Counted from the stretch's first letter, positions 1-8,319 are shown. The stretch: 64,000 bases of DNA from Avichristensenella sp031549905 (GCA_031549905.1 JAVBPC010000005.1:14443-78442), one strand, 5' to 3'. Notes: generated from the sequence alone by a model not told the origin. Numbers and translations: made by a program.

Positions 1-2
1 TC

Positions 3-971
3 ATTCCCTATGGCGTATATGATATCAACCCCGAGCGCATCAAGGCGGGTGAGGCAAACGGCTTGAAAGGCTACCCGAGCGCGGAGGCGCTGCTTGCCGA
101 TCCGGCGATTGACTTTGTGCTCATCGCGACCCCCAACAATTTCCATGCGTCCTACGCCATCCAAGCGATGCGCGCGGGCAAGCATGTCATCAGCGAAAAG
201 CCTGTAACGATGAACTCCGCGGAGTTGCTGGAAGTGATCCGCGCATCTGAAGAAACCGGCAAACAGTTTTCCATCCACCAGAACCGCCGGTGGGACAAGG
301 ACTATCTGACCGTGAAGAAGGCCATCGCCGACGGAATGATTGGCAAGCCTTACCTGATCAAGTCGTATGTTCTGGGTTCGCGCGGGATTCCGGACGGCTG
401 GCGCGCGCACAAGGTGGCCGGCGGCGGCATGGTGCTGGACTGGGGCGTGCATATGATCGACCAACTGCTGATGATGATCGACAGCCCCGTGGTCAAGGTA
501 TATGCCCGCATGCAGCACCTGCGCTATCAGGAAGTTGACGATGGTTTCACCCTGACGCTGTGCTTTGAAAACGGCGTTGTGGCGATGGTGGAAGTGGATA
601 CCGGCTGCTTTGTGGATCAAGGGCGCTGGCATGTGCGGGGAGACGCGGGCACACTGATCGTGAACAACTGGGATGCCGAGGGCAAGGTGGTGCGCGCGAA
701 CGACCTGAAAACCGAGTGGGAAGAGGAGATTGTATATACCTCTGCAGGGCCCACGAAAACGATGGCCCCGCGCTCCAGCTTCACGCAGGAGGAGCTGCCC
801 TTGCCCGTTGTCAGCGCGGATTGGATGCAGTACTATCATAACTATGTCAATGCGCTGTTTGGCAAGGAGCCACTTTTTGTCAAGCCGCAGGAAGCGCTGC
901 GCGTGATGCGCGTGATGGAAGCCGCCTTCGCGTCGGAACAGACGGGCGAAGCGCAGCATGTGAACATTTGA
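3..971 (+). CDS. Gfo/Idh/MocA family oxidoreductase, 5'-truncated by the window edge
   Basis: NAD(P)-dependent sugar or inositol dehydrogenase-like protein. The open frame runs in from before base 1, so the N-terminal Rossmann nucleotide-binding start is missing; about 322 residues remain. Visible family marks are the VLIATPNNFH strand, the EKPVTMN motif (the lysine is the usual catalytic/cofactor residue) and GGGMVLDWGVHMID, which carries the DxGxH motif of the substrate domain. It ends 25 bases before a GH2 glycosidase gene, in the same direction, suggesting a shared sugar-degradation operon. The exact substrate cannot be told. The TTG at 63 is an internal codon, not the start. Confidence 0.9.
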   Translation: MPYGVYDINPERIKAGEANGLKGYPSAEALLADPAIDFVLIATPNNFHASYAIQAMRAGKHVISEKPVTMNSAELLEVIRASEETGKQFSIHQNRRWDKDYLTVKKAIADGMIGKPYLIKSYVLGSRGIPDGWRAHKVAGGGMVLDWGVHMIDQLLMMIDSPVVKVYARMQHLRYQEVDDGFTLTLCFENGVVAMVEVDTGCFVDQGRWHVRGDAGTLIVNNWDAEGKVVRANDLKTEWEEEIVYTSAGPTKTMAPRSSFTQEELPLPVVSADWMQYYHNYVNALFGKEPLFVKPQEALRVMRVMEAAFASEQTGEAQHVNI

Positions 972-996
972 TTCGCGCTGACAATGGAGGATACCG

Positions 997-2751
997 ATGA
1001 ACACCATTCCAAGAGCGGAACACCCGCGCCCGGATTTCATGCGCCCCGTGTGGCAAAATCTGAACGGTGAGTGGCAATTTGCGTTTGATGATGCCGATAG
1101 CGGCCTTGCCGCCGGCTGGTATAAGTCCGGGCAGGTGTTGGCCCGGAGGATTCAGGTGCCGTTTTGCTATCAGTGCAAGGCAAGCGGTATAGGTGAGGCC
1201 GAGCACCACCCAGTGCTGTGGTACCGGCGCGCGTTTACTTTGGAACAGGGCTTTTTGGGCAAACGGACGCTGCTGCGCTTCGGCGCGGTGGATTTCGCGT
1301 GCCACGTATATGTCAACGGCCAGATGGCGGGCACGCATCAGGGTGGGTATATCCCGTTCGCGCTGGATATCACACACCTGCTCATCAATGGGGAAAACGA
1401 CCTCTGCCTGCGCGTGGAGGATTTCCCGGACACCGAACAGCCGCGCGGCAAGCAAAACTGGCGCGATAAGTGGTTTGGCTGCTGGTACACGCCCGTCAGC
1501 GGCATCTGGCAAACGGTGTACCTGGAGGCCGTGGGGGATATATACCTCACAAGCCTGAGGATCACACCGGATATTGACAAGGGCGAGGCGCGCGTGACAT
1601 ACGCGCTGAACCGGAAGCCCGCCGCACCTGTGCGCGCGGCGCTGACCGTATCCTTTGAAGGGCGAACGGTGCGCAGGGTTTGGATGGAGATCACCGACCG
1701 CACGGGCGGCGTGACCATCGACATGAAAGAGCCGGACACCATTGAGGCCTTCCGCTGCTGGACGCCCGGCAGGCCCGCGCTGTACGATCTATCCTTTGAG
1801 ATGGAAGGCCAGGATGCTGTCGCTGCCTATTTTGGCATGCGCAAGGTGGAAGTGAAAGACGGTCTTGTGATGCTGAACAATGAGCCGCTGTACCAGCGCC
1901 TGGTGCTGGATCAGGGGTATTGGCCCGATACGCTGATCACGCCGCCCAGCGACGACGCCATCCGCCAGGATATCGAATGGACGCTTAAATTCGGATACAA
2001 TGGCGCAAGAAAGCACCAAAAAGTGGAAGATCCCCGCTATTACTATTGGGCGGACAAGCTTGGCCTGCTGGTCTGGGGCGAACTGCCCAGCGCCTACGCG
2101 TTTTCTCCGAAGATGGTGGAGCACCTCTTCGAGACACTGGCCGGGTTCATTGAGCGCGACTACAATCACCCCTCGCTGATCTGCTGGGTGCCGCTCAACG
2201 AGTCGTGGGGGGTGCCGCGCATCTATGCCGATAAGCGGATGCAGGCTGCCTCCCGGATGCTGTACCACCAGGCATACGCGCAGGATGGCACGCGCATCGT
2301 TTCCGGCAATGACGGCTGGGAGCAGACGGAGACGGACATCCTTGGCCTGCATGACTATGCCGCTGACGGGGAAAACCTTGCCGCACACTTTGTGGGCACA
2401 GAAAAAGCAAACCACTTCTGCGACTTCAAAATGACCTGGGCGCAGGGTAGCGGCGCGACCGGGCGTGAGGCGCTGTTGGTTACCGAATACGGCGGCATCG
2501 CGTTTGAAGAAGGCGACAGCGGCACCTGGGGATACCATGACAAGGTGCGCGATGAAGAGGCGTTCTTTGCCCGCTATCAGTCCGTACAGGAAGCAATTCT
2601 GCGCATGCCGGGTTGCCAGGGGTACTGCTACACGCAGCTGACCGATGTGCAGCAGGAAACAAACGGGCTGCTCACGCCGGAGCGGAGTCCTAAGGTGGAT
2701 GTGGAACGGTTCCGCGGCCTGACGACGCCGCCCAAAACGCGCAGAGCATAA
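997..2751 (+). CDS. Glycoside hydrolase family 2 (beta-galactosidase/beta-glucuronidase-like)
   Basis: 584-residue GH2 enzyme expected to cleave a beta-linked terminal sugar by a retaining mechanism. Order: N-terminal sugar-binding jelly roll (about 1-180, with PRPDFMRPVWQNLNGEWQF typical of GH2), immunoglobulin-like middle, and a C-terminal TIM barrel. The acid/base glutamate is E402 in LNESWG and the nucleophile E497 in VTEYGG, both present. There is no signal peptide, so it acts in the cytoplasm. A GGAGG site precedes the ATG. It is shorter than LacZ and lacks the C-terminal domains of large GH2s. It follows the Gfo/Idh dehydrogenase and ends in a hairpin shared with the convergent ABC-F gene. 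The substrate is unresolved. Confidence 0.92.
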   Translation: MNTIPRAEHPRPDFMRPVWQNLNGEWQFAFDDADSGLAAGWYKSGQVLARRIQVPFCYQCKASGIGEAEHHPVLWYRRAFTLEQGFLGKRTLLRFGAVDFACHVYVNGQMAGTHQGGYIPFALDITHLLINGENDLCLRVEDFPDTEQPRGKQNWRDKWFGCWYTPVSGIWQTVYLEAVGDIYLTSLRITPDIDKGEARVTYALNRKPAAPVRAALTVSFEGRTVRRVWMEITDRTGGVTIDMKEPDTIEAFRCWTPGRPALYDLSFEMEGQDAVAAYFGMRKVEVKDGLVMLNNEPLYQRLVLDQGYWPDTLITPPSDDAIRQDIEWTLKFGYNGARKHQKVEDPRYYYWADKLGLLVWGELPSAYAFSPKMVEHLFETLAGFIERDYNHPSLICWVPLNESWGVPRIYADKRMQAASRMLYHQAYAQDGTRIVSGNDGWEQTETDILGLHDYAADGENLAAHFVGTEKANHFCDFKMTWAQGSGATGREALLVTEYGGIAFEEGDSGTWGYHDKVRDEEAFFARYQSVQEAILRMPGCQGYCYTQLTDVQQETNGLLTPERSPKVDVERFRGLTTPPKTRRA

Positions 2752-2755
2752 AACG

Positions 2756-2786
2756 AAGGGGTTGCCGCAACCGCGGCAGCCCCTTT
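2756..2786. terminator. Bidirectional intrinsic terminator between GH2 and ABC-F genes
   Basis: Inverted repeat AAGGGGTTGCCGC / GCGGCAGCCCCTT around an AACC loop, lying between two convergent genes. T/A runs on both sides are short, so strength is uncertain; it touches the ABC-F stop codon. Confidence 0.7.
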
Positions 2787-4251
2787 ACAATGCAACTGTC
2801 TGATCGCAAACCCCTTCCAGGAAGCGCCTGTCATGCTCCACAATCAGCAGTGTAGGCGCGCAGCCGCGCAAAATCTGCTCCAGCTGAATCCGCGAAAACA
2901 CATCAATGAAATTCAGCGGTTCATCCCAGATGTACAGATGCGCGCGCTCGCACAGGCTTTTGGCGATCAGCACCTTTTTCTTTTGCCCGCTTGAATAGGA
3001 TTCTATCGGTTTTTCGAATTGGATGCGCGAAAAATCCAGCTTGCGCAGAATCGTTTTGAAAAGCGTTTCATCCAGCCTGTGCGCCTGAATGTAGGTCCGC
3101 AAATCTCCGCTTAGCCCGGATGTATCCTGCGGAACATAAGAGATCGTAAGGCCGCTGGCCAGCCGCAGCAGGCCGCTGCCCTGCACATCCATGCCCATGA
3201 TTCTTTTGATAATGCTGGATTTGCCGCACCCGTTGGGGCCGATCAGCGCTACCCGCTCGCCCTGCCGGATATCAAAGGATACGGGACCGCACACCGTTTG
3301 GCCGTCATACTGAACGCAAAGGTCACGCGCCGTGACAAGCCTGTCGGAATGATGCCTAAGCGCGGAGATGTGCAAATCCTCCACCGTTTCGATGTCCTTG
3401 AGCAGCTTCTCTTTTTCATCAATCGAACGCTCCACCCGCCGCAGCGTGGATTTTGAGCGCTTCATCATCTTCGCGGCCATATGACCTATGTGCCCGCGGT
3501 CGGCGGCGCCGCTGCCGATCTTTGTGGTTTCCACCGCGTCGGACCAGCGCTCCGTCTGCTCCGCCGCCACTTTAAGCCTGCCGATCTCCCGCTTCAGCTT
3601 TTCATTTTCCGCCCGCTCCAGGTTATCCTGGTTTTGTTTGTTCTCCCACCAGGTGGTGAAATTTCCGCGGCAAACCGCAATCGTTTTCCGGTTGAGCGCA
3701 AGAATATGATCCACGCATCCATCCATAAAATCCCGATCGTGAGAAACGAGGATGAACCCCTTCTTGCGGTTCAGATACCGGGAAACCAGCGCGCGGCCGT
3801 GGTAATCCAGATGGTTTGTCGGCTCATCAATCAAAAGGAATGAATCTTCCATCGCAAACAGCGCAGCCAGCTGCAGCTTTGTCTTTTCGCCGCCGCTGAG
3901 CGTAGCGTAAGGCCTTGAAAGCACTTCGTCATCCAGCATCAGATCCGCCATTTCCCGCTGAATGGCCCATATGGGCGCGCCGGTGCCCATGGTCCCAGCA
4001 ACATCGGCGGCCAGGCCATCGGGGTTTTGCACGCGAAAGGGAAAATACGCGAACCCGGTTGGCGCGGTGATTCGCCCATGAAATGGGAATTCCCGCATCA
4101 GCAGGCGTAAAAAAGTAGTCTTTCCCCGGCCATTGCGGCCGATAAAGCCCAGTTTCCAATCCGTATCAATTTGAAAGGTGACATCTTCTAAAACGTTGTC
4201 AAAGCTGCCTTCATAGCAGAAGGTGAGGTGTTTCACCGCAATTTGTGCCAT
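2785..4251 (-). CDS. ABC-F ribosome-protection ATPase, Lsa/Vga type
   Basis: 488-residue soluble protein with two ABC ATPase domains and no membrane segments. In the antibiotic-resistance ABC-F group (Lsa, Vga, Msr) such proteins bind the ribosomal E site and dislodge lincosamides, pleuromutilins or streptogramin A. Seen: N-terminal TDWKLGFIGRNGRGKTT (Walker A, very like Lsa proteins), LSGGEKTKLQLAAL signature, LLIDEPTNHLD Walker B, a basic interdomain linker (about 190-290), second Walker A GPNGCGKSS, and LYIWDEPLNFIDVFSR, again Lsa-like. The length matches Lsa(A) (about 498). A promoter, a 10-codon leader peptide and switchable hairpins precede it, as in inducible members. Resistance phenotype is inferred, not shown. 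Confidence 0.9.
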   Translation of the reverse strand: MAQIAVKHLTFCYEGSFDNVLEDVTFQIDTDWKLGFIGRNGRGKTTFLRLLMREFPFHGRITAPTGFAYFPFRVQNPDGLAADVAGTMGTGAPIWAIQREMADLMLDDEVLSRPYATLSGGEKTKLQLAALFAMEDSFLLIDEPTNHLDYHGRALVSRYLNRKKGFILVSHDRDFMDGCVDHILALNRKTIAVCRGNFTTWWENKQNQDNLERAENEKLKREIGRLKVAAEQTERWSDAVETTKIGSGAADRGHIGHMAAKMMKRSKSTLRRVERSIDEKEKLLKDIETVEDLHISALRHHSDRLVTARDLCVQYDGQTVCGPVSFDIRQGERVALIGPNGCGKSSIIKRIMGMDVQGSGLLRLASGLTISYVPQDTSGLSGDLRTYIQAHRLDETLFKTILRKLDFSRIQFEKPIESYSSGQKKKVLIAKSLCERAHLYIWDEPLNFIDVFSRIQLEQILRGCAPTLLIVEHDRRFLEGVCDQTVAL

Positions 4252-4255
4252 CGTA

Positions 4256-4319
4256 GCCCTTCCTTATCAGGTCAGGGCACCGCAAAGCGCCCTTAATATT
4301 GATGGTTGCTGCGCGCTTT
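4256..4319 (-). promoter_or_regulatory. Candidate leader-peptide switch controlling ABC-F translation
   Basis: Three mutually exclusive pairings are visible on the minus strand. AAAGCGC inside the leader ORF (4313-4319) pairs with GCGCTTT (4284-4290). AGGGC (4289-4293) can instead pair with GCCCT (4274-4278). The same GCCCT can pair with a second AGGGC (4256-4260) that overlaps the ABC-F ribosome-binding site. This is the topology of erm-type translational attenuators: a ribosome stalled on the leader would break the first helix, let AGGGC(1) take GCCCT, and free the ribosome-binding site. The pairings are read from the sequence; the mechanism is inferred. Confidence 0.6.
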
Positions 4320-4325
4320 GTTCAC
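4293..4325 (-). CDS. 10-residue leader peptide upstream of ABC-F gene
   Basis: GTG-started ORF reading MNKARSNHQY then TAA, with an excellent AAGGAGG site eight bases upstream, better than the site of the ABC-F gene itself. It lies in the 5' UTR between the promoter and the ABC-F ATG. Leader peptides of this size sense ribosome-stalling drugs ahead of erm and ABC-F genes. The stop codon sits within the loop of the hairpin that starts inside the peptide. No known leader sequence is recognised. Confidence 0.65.
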   Translation of the reverse strand: MNKARSNHQY

Positions 4326-4371
4326 AGTGTTCACCTCCTTTTTCAAGGATAAAATTGATTATTCCAGTATT

Positions 4372-4400
4372 AGTATATTCATTTCTTTGGTTGCTGTCAA
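4372..4400 (-). promoter_or_regulatory. Sigma-A promoter of the ABC-F gene
   Basis: TTGACA (4395-4400) and TATACT (4372-4377) with a 17-base spacer on the minus strand. This is near consensus. It predicts a 5' UTR of about 110 bases containing the leader peptide. Confidence 0.85.
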
Positions 4401-4407
4401 GCGCAAA

Positions 4408-4436
4408 CAAAAAGGCCGCGGCAAGCGCAGCGGCCC
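4408..4436 (-). terminator. Intrinsic terminator of the AraC/GyrI gene
   Basis: On the minus strand GGCCGC and GCGGCC flank a ten-base loop and are followed by TTTTTG. It separates the AraC-family gene from the ABC-F promoter just downstream. Confidence 0.8.
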
Positions 4437-4454
4437 GGTTCGGTAATGCTGTTG

Positions 4455-5345
4455 TCAGCCTTTTTTTACAACGGGGATGTGGATTTTGCACACGCAGCCG
4501 GTGTCGCCCGCGGCATCCTCGTCGTACAGTTCATAGTCCACGCATCCGGCGGCCCATTCGTATTCGGATTTCGGAAACCATTCGGCATAGATGTAATTCC
4601 ATGTGCCCTGTATCGCGTCGCTAAACCTTTCACGCGGCACGGGCGGCGTGGCAAATACCGCATACTGCGCTGCCGGAATCACGCGCACAGCATACCCTTC
4701 GGGCACCTGAGCGCCTTCGCGCGCCTGCACCGCAATGAGATAATCAAACCTGCCCGTCGCCGGGTCGATGGGGAAGCATGCGCCGTATTCGGCATGTGTC
4801 TCAAGGAAGGTTTCGCCGTGCAGCTTCCGCATGCGGCCATCCTGGAGGTAGGCTGTCCAAAAGGCAGGAATTTCGCGGTTGTTTTGACCGTCCTGGTTTG
4901 TAGTACTCAAAGCATAACCCGCAATGCGCTGCGCGGGCAGGGTGATCCATGTCGGTTCCATAATGATGCCTCCGTTCTTTTTGCTGACTGGCAGGGAACG
5001 CGTGGGTGGAAGCGGAAGGGGAGCGTTTGCCTCCAGCCGAAAGGCCTCCGGCGTCATGCCGTAACGGCGGCGAAATGCCTTGCTGAAACCGGAATGCGTA
5101 TCAAACCCAACTTTCAGTGCAACGTCGATGATCTTATCCTCGCCGCCAAGCAGGTGCGCCGCAAAAGCCAGCCTGCGCAGGCGCACATACTCCATCACCG
5201 GACACCCCATATGGTAGGTGAACATCCGGCAAAAATGGTAGGTGGAAAAGCCGGCAACGGCGGCCAGCGCGTCGGCGTTGAGGGGCTCGTCAAGGTGATC
5301 CTCGATGTGGTTGAGCACTTGCGCAAAAATTTCCGTATAGGGCAT
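4455..5345 (-). CDS. AraC-family regulator with GyrI-like effector-binding domain
   Basis: 296-residue transcription regulator. An N-terminal AraC/XylS double helix-turn-helix (about 1-105, ending GFSKAFRRRYGMTPEAFR) is followed by a GyrI-like ligand-binding domain (about 130-290, beginning WITLPAQRIAGYALST). This architecture is that of Rob/SoxS-like drug-sensing activators and several clostridial multidrug regulators. I chose the ATG at 5345 because a GGAGG lies seven bases upstream; an ATG at 5378 would add 11 residues and has no site. Its position directly upstream of, and codirectional with, a ribosome-protection gene suggests, but does not show, a role in drug response. Confidence 0.88.
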   Translation of the reverse strand: MPYTEIFAQVLNHIEDHLDEPLNADALAAVAGFSTYHFCRMFTYHMGCPVMEYVRLRRLAFAAHLLGGEDKIIDVALKVGFDTHSGFSKAFRRRYGMTPEAFRLEANAPLPLPPTRSLPVSKKNGGIIMEPTWITLPAQRIAGYALSTTNQDGQNNREIPAFWTAYLQDGRMRKLHGETFLETHAEYGACFPIDPATGRFDYLIAVQAREGAQVPEGYAVRVIPAAQYAVFATPPVPRERFSDAIQGTWNYIYAEWFPKSEYEWAAGCVDYELYDEDAAGDTGCVCKIHIPVVKKG

Positions 5346-5419
5346 CCGCATACCTCCGCGTAAAAGGTGACCGGTCATGGATAGCTTAACAAAAAAGTCA
5401 GTCTTCCGCTGTTCCGGGC

Positions 5420-5449
5420 TTGCGGAAGTTAGGCCTTTTGCCGTACAAT
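5420..5449 (+). promoter_or_regulatory. Promoter of the aldolase operon
   Basis: TTGCGG (5420-5425) and TACAAT (5444-5449), 18-base spacer, 36 bases before the aldolase ATG. Confidence 0.55.
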
Positions 5450-5485
5450 GGTACGGCTTTCAAGTATACCAAAGGAGTGAGCGAA

Positions 5486-6343
5486 ATGCCATTGATGAGC
5501 ATAGAAAATATGCTACAGGCTGCTAAGGCGGGTGGGTACGCGGTGGGCGCATTCAACATAGAGAACATGGAAATGGCGCAAGCCGTGATCGAGGCGGCGG
5601 AGGCATCCGGTGCGCCGGTCATTCTGCAGACGACGTCGGGCACGCTGAAATACGCGCCGCCGGCCGTGTTTGCGGGCATGGTAATACCGCTGGCGCAGGC
5701 GGCAAAGGTTCCCGTGGCGCTGCATCTGGATCATGGCGACAGCGAAGCGCTGGCATGCAAGACGGTGGAGGCGGGCTACACTTCCGTGATGATAGACGGC
5801 TCCAAGCTGCCACTGGATGAAAATATCGCGCTGACGCGGCGCGTTGTTTCGCATTGCAGGGCGAAAGGCGTGCCGGTGGAGGGGGAACTTGGCCGCGTGG
5901 GCGGAAAAGAGGATGACCATGCGGCGACTGCCGCGTACACCGACCCCGAAGAGGCGGTGCGGTTTGTCCTGGAAACGGGCGTGTCTTCACTTGCGATCGG
6001 CATCGGTACAGCGCATGGCATATACCGCGAAAAACCGCGCCTAAACATTCCGCTGGTGGCAACCCTTCGCGGGTGTATCGATGTGCCGCTGGTGCTGCAC
6101 GGCGCGTCAGGCCTTACGGATGAGGATGTCCGCGCGTGTATCGACCGTGGCATTTGCAAGGTGAATTTTGCTACGGAGCTGCGCGTGGCTTACACGGCGG
6201 CGGTGCGGGCATATCTGCTTGCAAAACCCGACGCGCTTGACCCCAAGGCGCTGGGCAAGGCGGGAAGGGATGCCGTGCGTGCTTTGGTGATGGAGCGCAT
6301 TGCTGTGCTCGGCAGCGCGGGAAAGGGAGGGGCAGGGGCGTGA
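5486..6343 (+). CDS. Class II fructose/tagatose-bisphosphate aldolase (GatY/KbaY type)
   Basis: 285-residue zinc aldolase that splits a ketose 1,6-bisphosphate into dihydroxyacetone phosphate and glyceraldehyde 3-phosphate. The catalytic aspartate and zinc-binding histidine fall at D82-H83 in LHLDHGDS, the same numbers as in GatY/KbaY; further zinc ligands are H177 (GTAHGIY) and H205 (LHGASG). Start at 5486 has an AAAGGAG site eight bases upstream; the upstream in-frame GTG is less likely. The stop overlaps the next gene by GTGA, so translation is coupled. Fructose versus tagatose bisphosphate cannot be decided. Confidence 0.9.
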   Translation: MPLMSIENMLQAAKAGGYAVGAFNIENMEMAQAVIEAAEASGAPVILQTTSGTLKYAPPAVFAGMVIPLAQAAKVPVALHLDHGDSEALACKTVEAGYTSVMIDGSKLPLDENIALTRRVVSHCRAKGVPVEGELGRVGGKEDDHAATAAYTDPEEAVRFVLETGVSSLAIGIGTAHGIYREKPRLNIPLVATLRGCIDVPLVLHGASGLTDEDVRACIDRGICKVNFATELRVAYTAAVRAYLLAKPDALDPKALGKAGRDAVRALVMERIAVLGSAGKGGAGA

Positions 6344-7044
6344 TCAAGAACCGGATGGGGGCGTTGGCGTTTCGAGCAGGCTGCTTTGTGTTTGCGCTTG
6401 CCGGTCTTTTGTCGCAGCTGGGCGTTTTCCGCGGAAAATGGGGTTGGGGCAGCTTCATGTATTACACCATCCAAAGCAATTTGCTGGCGGTGGCGCTGTT
6501 TGCGCTGCTGACCATAGGAACCTGGCGCGGTCTGCGGGAGGATGGCCGTAGCGGCAGCGCGGGATACTTTGCGCGCTTTGAGATGATCTGTACGGTGGAC
6601 CTGCTTTTGACGTTTTTCGTGTATTGGATATTGCTTGCACCCACTTCGTTTTCCATGGATGGCGGCTACTCGCTGTGGACGTTCGACAACATCGCCGTGC
6701 ATGCGGTAACCCCGCTGCTCTGCCTGCTTGACTATGTCCTGTTCACGCAGCCGCGCCATCTGAAGTATCTGGATACATATCTGGTTTGCGTATACCCGCT
6801 GTTTTATGTCGCGTTTACATCCGTCGCCGGATTGCTGGGATATGTGTACTATACGGCCTCCGCCGATGGCATGCCGGTTCGTTTTCCGTACTTCTTTTTC
6901 GATTTTGATCGGATCGGAATCGGGGCGCTTGCCTATATTGCCGTGCTGCTGGGGATTTTCATCATGCTCAGCCATCTGTTTTATTTTGTGGATGCGAAAC
7001 TGCGAAAACCCCCGAAGGCGCTTACGGCAGACGACGCGGGATAA
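6340..7044 (+). CDS. Pr6Pr family multi-pass membrane protein
   Basis: 234-residue integral membrane protein with about six hydrophobic segments (near residues 7-25, 43-60, 80-100, 120-138, 145-165 and 190-215). YYTIQSNLLA after the first helix matches the Pr6Pr (FAR-17a/AIG1-like) membrane family, whose bacterial function is unknown. GTG start overlaps the aldolase stop by four bases, so the two genes are co-expressed; the link is not obvious. It ends before a clear terminator. Confidence 0.8.
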   Translation: MIKNRMGALAFRAGCFVFALAGLLSQLGVFRGKWGWGSFMYYTIQSNLLAVALFALLTIGTWRGLREDGRSGSAGYFARFEMICTVDLLLTFFVYWILLAPTSFSMDGGYSLWTFDNIAVHAVTPLLCLLDYVLFTQPRHLKYLDTYLVCVYPLFYVAFTSVAGLLGYVYYTASADGMPVRFPYFFFDFDRIGIGALAYIAVLLGIFIMLSHLFYFVDAKLRKPPKALTADDAG

Positions 7045-7060
7045 TGGAATAGGACAGGCA

Positions 7061-7091
7061 TAGCCGCCGCCTCTGATGGGGCGGCTTTTGC
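7061..7091 (+). terminator. Intrinsic terminator of the aldolase/Pr6Pr operon
   Basis: AGCCGCC and GGCGGCT around a ten-base loop, followed by TTTTG. Confidence 0.8.
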
Positions 7092-7143
7092 GTGGTTCAA
7101 TGCCTGCACTTGCAGAATTATATGCAATGAGCAGACCTGAACG

Positions 7144-7173
7144 TTGGAATTTGGACGGAGAGCATGGTATACT
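7144..7173 (+). promoter_or_regulatory. Candidate promoter of the deacetylase gene
   Basis: TTGGAA (7144-7149) and TATACT (7168-7173) with an 18-base spacer. If used, it gives an unusually long 5' UTR of about 265 bases. Confidence 0.5.
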
Positions 7174-7445
7174 AATCACATAAATTATTTAAGTGGGCAG
7201 CCATGCGACAAGATGAGGGTTTTTGTGAGGATAAGAAAAGATACGACTGCGACGCTTGATTTCTACTTTGCTGGACGACATGACCCTTTTTCTTGCGAGA
7301 CAGCCAAAAATCACCAACAACCGTACCGCCCGTAGCATCCCCTGGCGAAAAGACCGGAACGAAAGTTGCCGCTCTTTTCGTGCCTGTCCGTTCTTCCCAG
7401 CAAATCCTTTGCATAAAGAATCCTTGCACGGGAAGGAGGGATGCA
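7174..7445 (+). other. 270-base gene-free leader with dyad symmetry, function unknown
   Basis: No convincing coding signal on either strand. CGAAAAGA (7346-7353) and TCTTTTCG (7373-7380) form a perfect 8-bp dyad with a further small hairpin inside. No known riboswitch core is recognised. The forward frame is open into the deacetylase from 7293 but has no ribosome-binding site; the deacetylase ATG at 7446 has a strong one. It may be a structured 5' UTR or a dispersed intergenic repeat. Confidence 0.4.
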
Positions 7446-8240
7446 ATGGCTTTGCTGCGGAGGCTGCGCGCGGGGGTGGCCGTATACATCAAAAAGGTCA
7501 ATTGGCTGCGCGCGGGTTCACTGGCGGTTTTGATCGCGCTTTCGGCCTGCTACCTCGGCATGCTGCCGGGCGGCGATGTGATGGTGCTGGCGCGGACGCG
7601 CGAACTGCCGGTGTATTCTGTGGAAAGAGACGACAAGGTGCTGGCCATCAGCTTCGATGCCGCGTGGGGCGGCGACCAAACCATGAAGCTGCTGGACATA
7701 TTAGACGAGTACGGCGTCAAGACCACGTTTTTCCTGGTGGGCATCTGGGTGGAGCGGTTCCCGGAACTGGTGAAAGAAATCGTGGCGCGCGGCCACGAGA
7801 TCGGCAACCATTCCACATCGCACCCGCAGATGTCGAAAATCTCGGATGACAAGATACGCGATGAGCTGCGCGTAACCAGTGACAGGATTGAACAGCTGAC
7901 CGGGGTCCGCCCGACGCTGTTCCGCCCGCCCTACGGCGATTATAACGATAGGGTTGTCACTGTCAGCCGTGCGGAGGGCTACGAATGCGTTCAGTGGAAC
8001 GTAGACTCGCTCGACTGGAAGAACCGCGGCGTGGAGGATCTGATCCGAAACGCGACAAAGAACAACAAGCCCGGCGATATTGTGCTGTTCCACAACGATT
8101 CGCAGTACATCGTCCAGGCGCTGCCAACCATTCTGAAAACATACCAGGATGCGGGTTTTACCGTGATCCCGGTCTCAGAGATCCTGCTGTCCGGCGATAC
8201 GGAAATCGATCATACCGGGCGGCAATATGTGAAACAATAG
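7446..8240 (+). CDS. Polysaccharide deacetylase, PdaB-like (sporulation type)
   Basis: 264-residue membrane-anchored enzyme of the NodB/carbohydrate-esterase 4 fold, which removes acetyl groups from peptidoglycan-type sugars. One N-terminal membrane segment (about 17-37) is followed by the catalytic domain. Motif 1 reads SFDAAWGG rather than TFDDG, as in PdaB, which is needed for spore formation in Bacillus. The metal motif HSTSHP, RPPYGDYN and VDSLDW are present. The ATG at 7446 has GGAAGGAGGG upstream; the frame is open further upstream without a site. Altered motif 1 makes activity uncertain, as for PdaB itself. Confidence 0.85.
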   Translation: MALLRRLRAGVAVYIKKVNWLRAGSLAVLIALSACYLGMLPGGDVMVLARTRELPVYSVERDDKVLAISFDAAWGGDQTMKLLDILDEYGVKTTFFLVGIWVERFPELVKEIVARGHEIGNHSTSHPQMSKISDDKIRDELRVTSDRIEQLTGVRPTLFRPPYGDYNDRVVTVSRAEGYECVQWNVDSLDWKNRGVEDLIRNATKNNKPGDIVLFHNDSQYIVQALPTILKTYQDAGFTVIPVSEILLSGDTEIDHTGRQYVKQ

Positions 8241-8319
8241 TATGAGGCTGCCGCCGGGCGTGCCCGGCGGTCGGCTAGACAGTAAGAAAAATGAACAGGA
8301 CACGATTGAGAGGATTGCG

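Noticed and set aside
4293..4325. Leader ORF as mere chance
   Set aside because: A random 10-codon ORF would not be expected to have a strong ribosome-binding site and a stop inside a hairpin overlapping the downstream switch; retained as a feature but not proven.
7172..7501. 109-codon minus-strand frame overlapping the PdaB leader
   Set aside because: No ribosome-binding site or domain, and it overlaps the deacetylase start; kept only as part of an unassigned leader or repeat.
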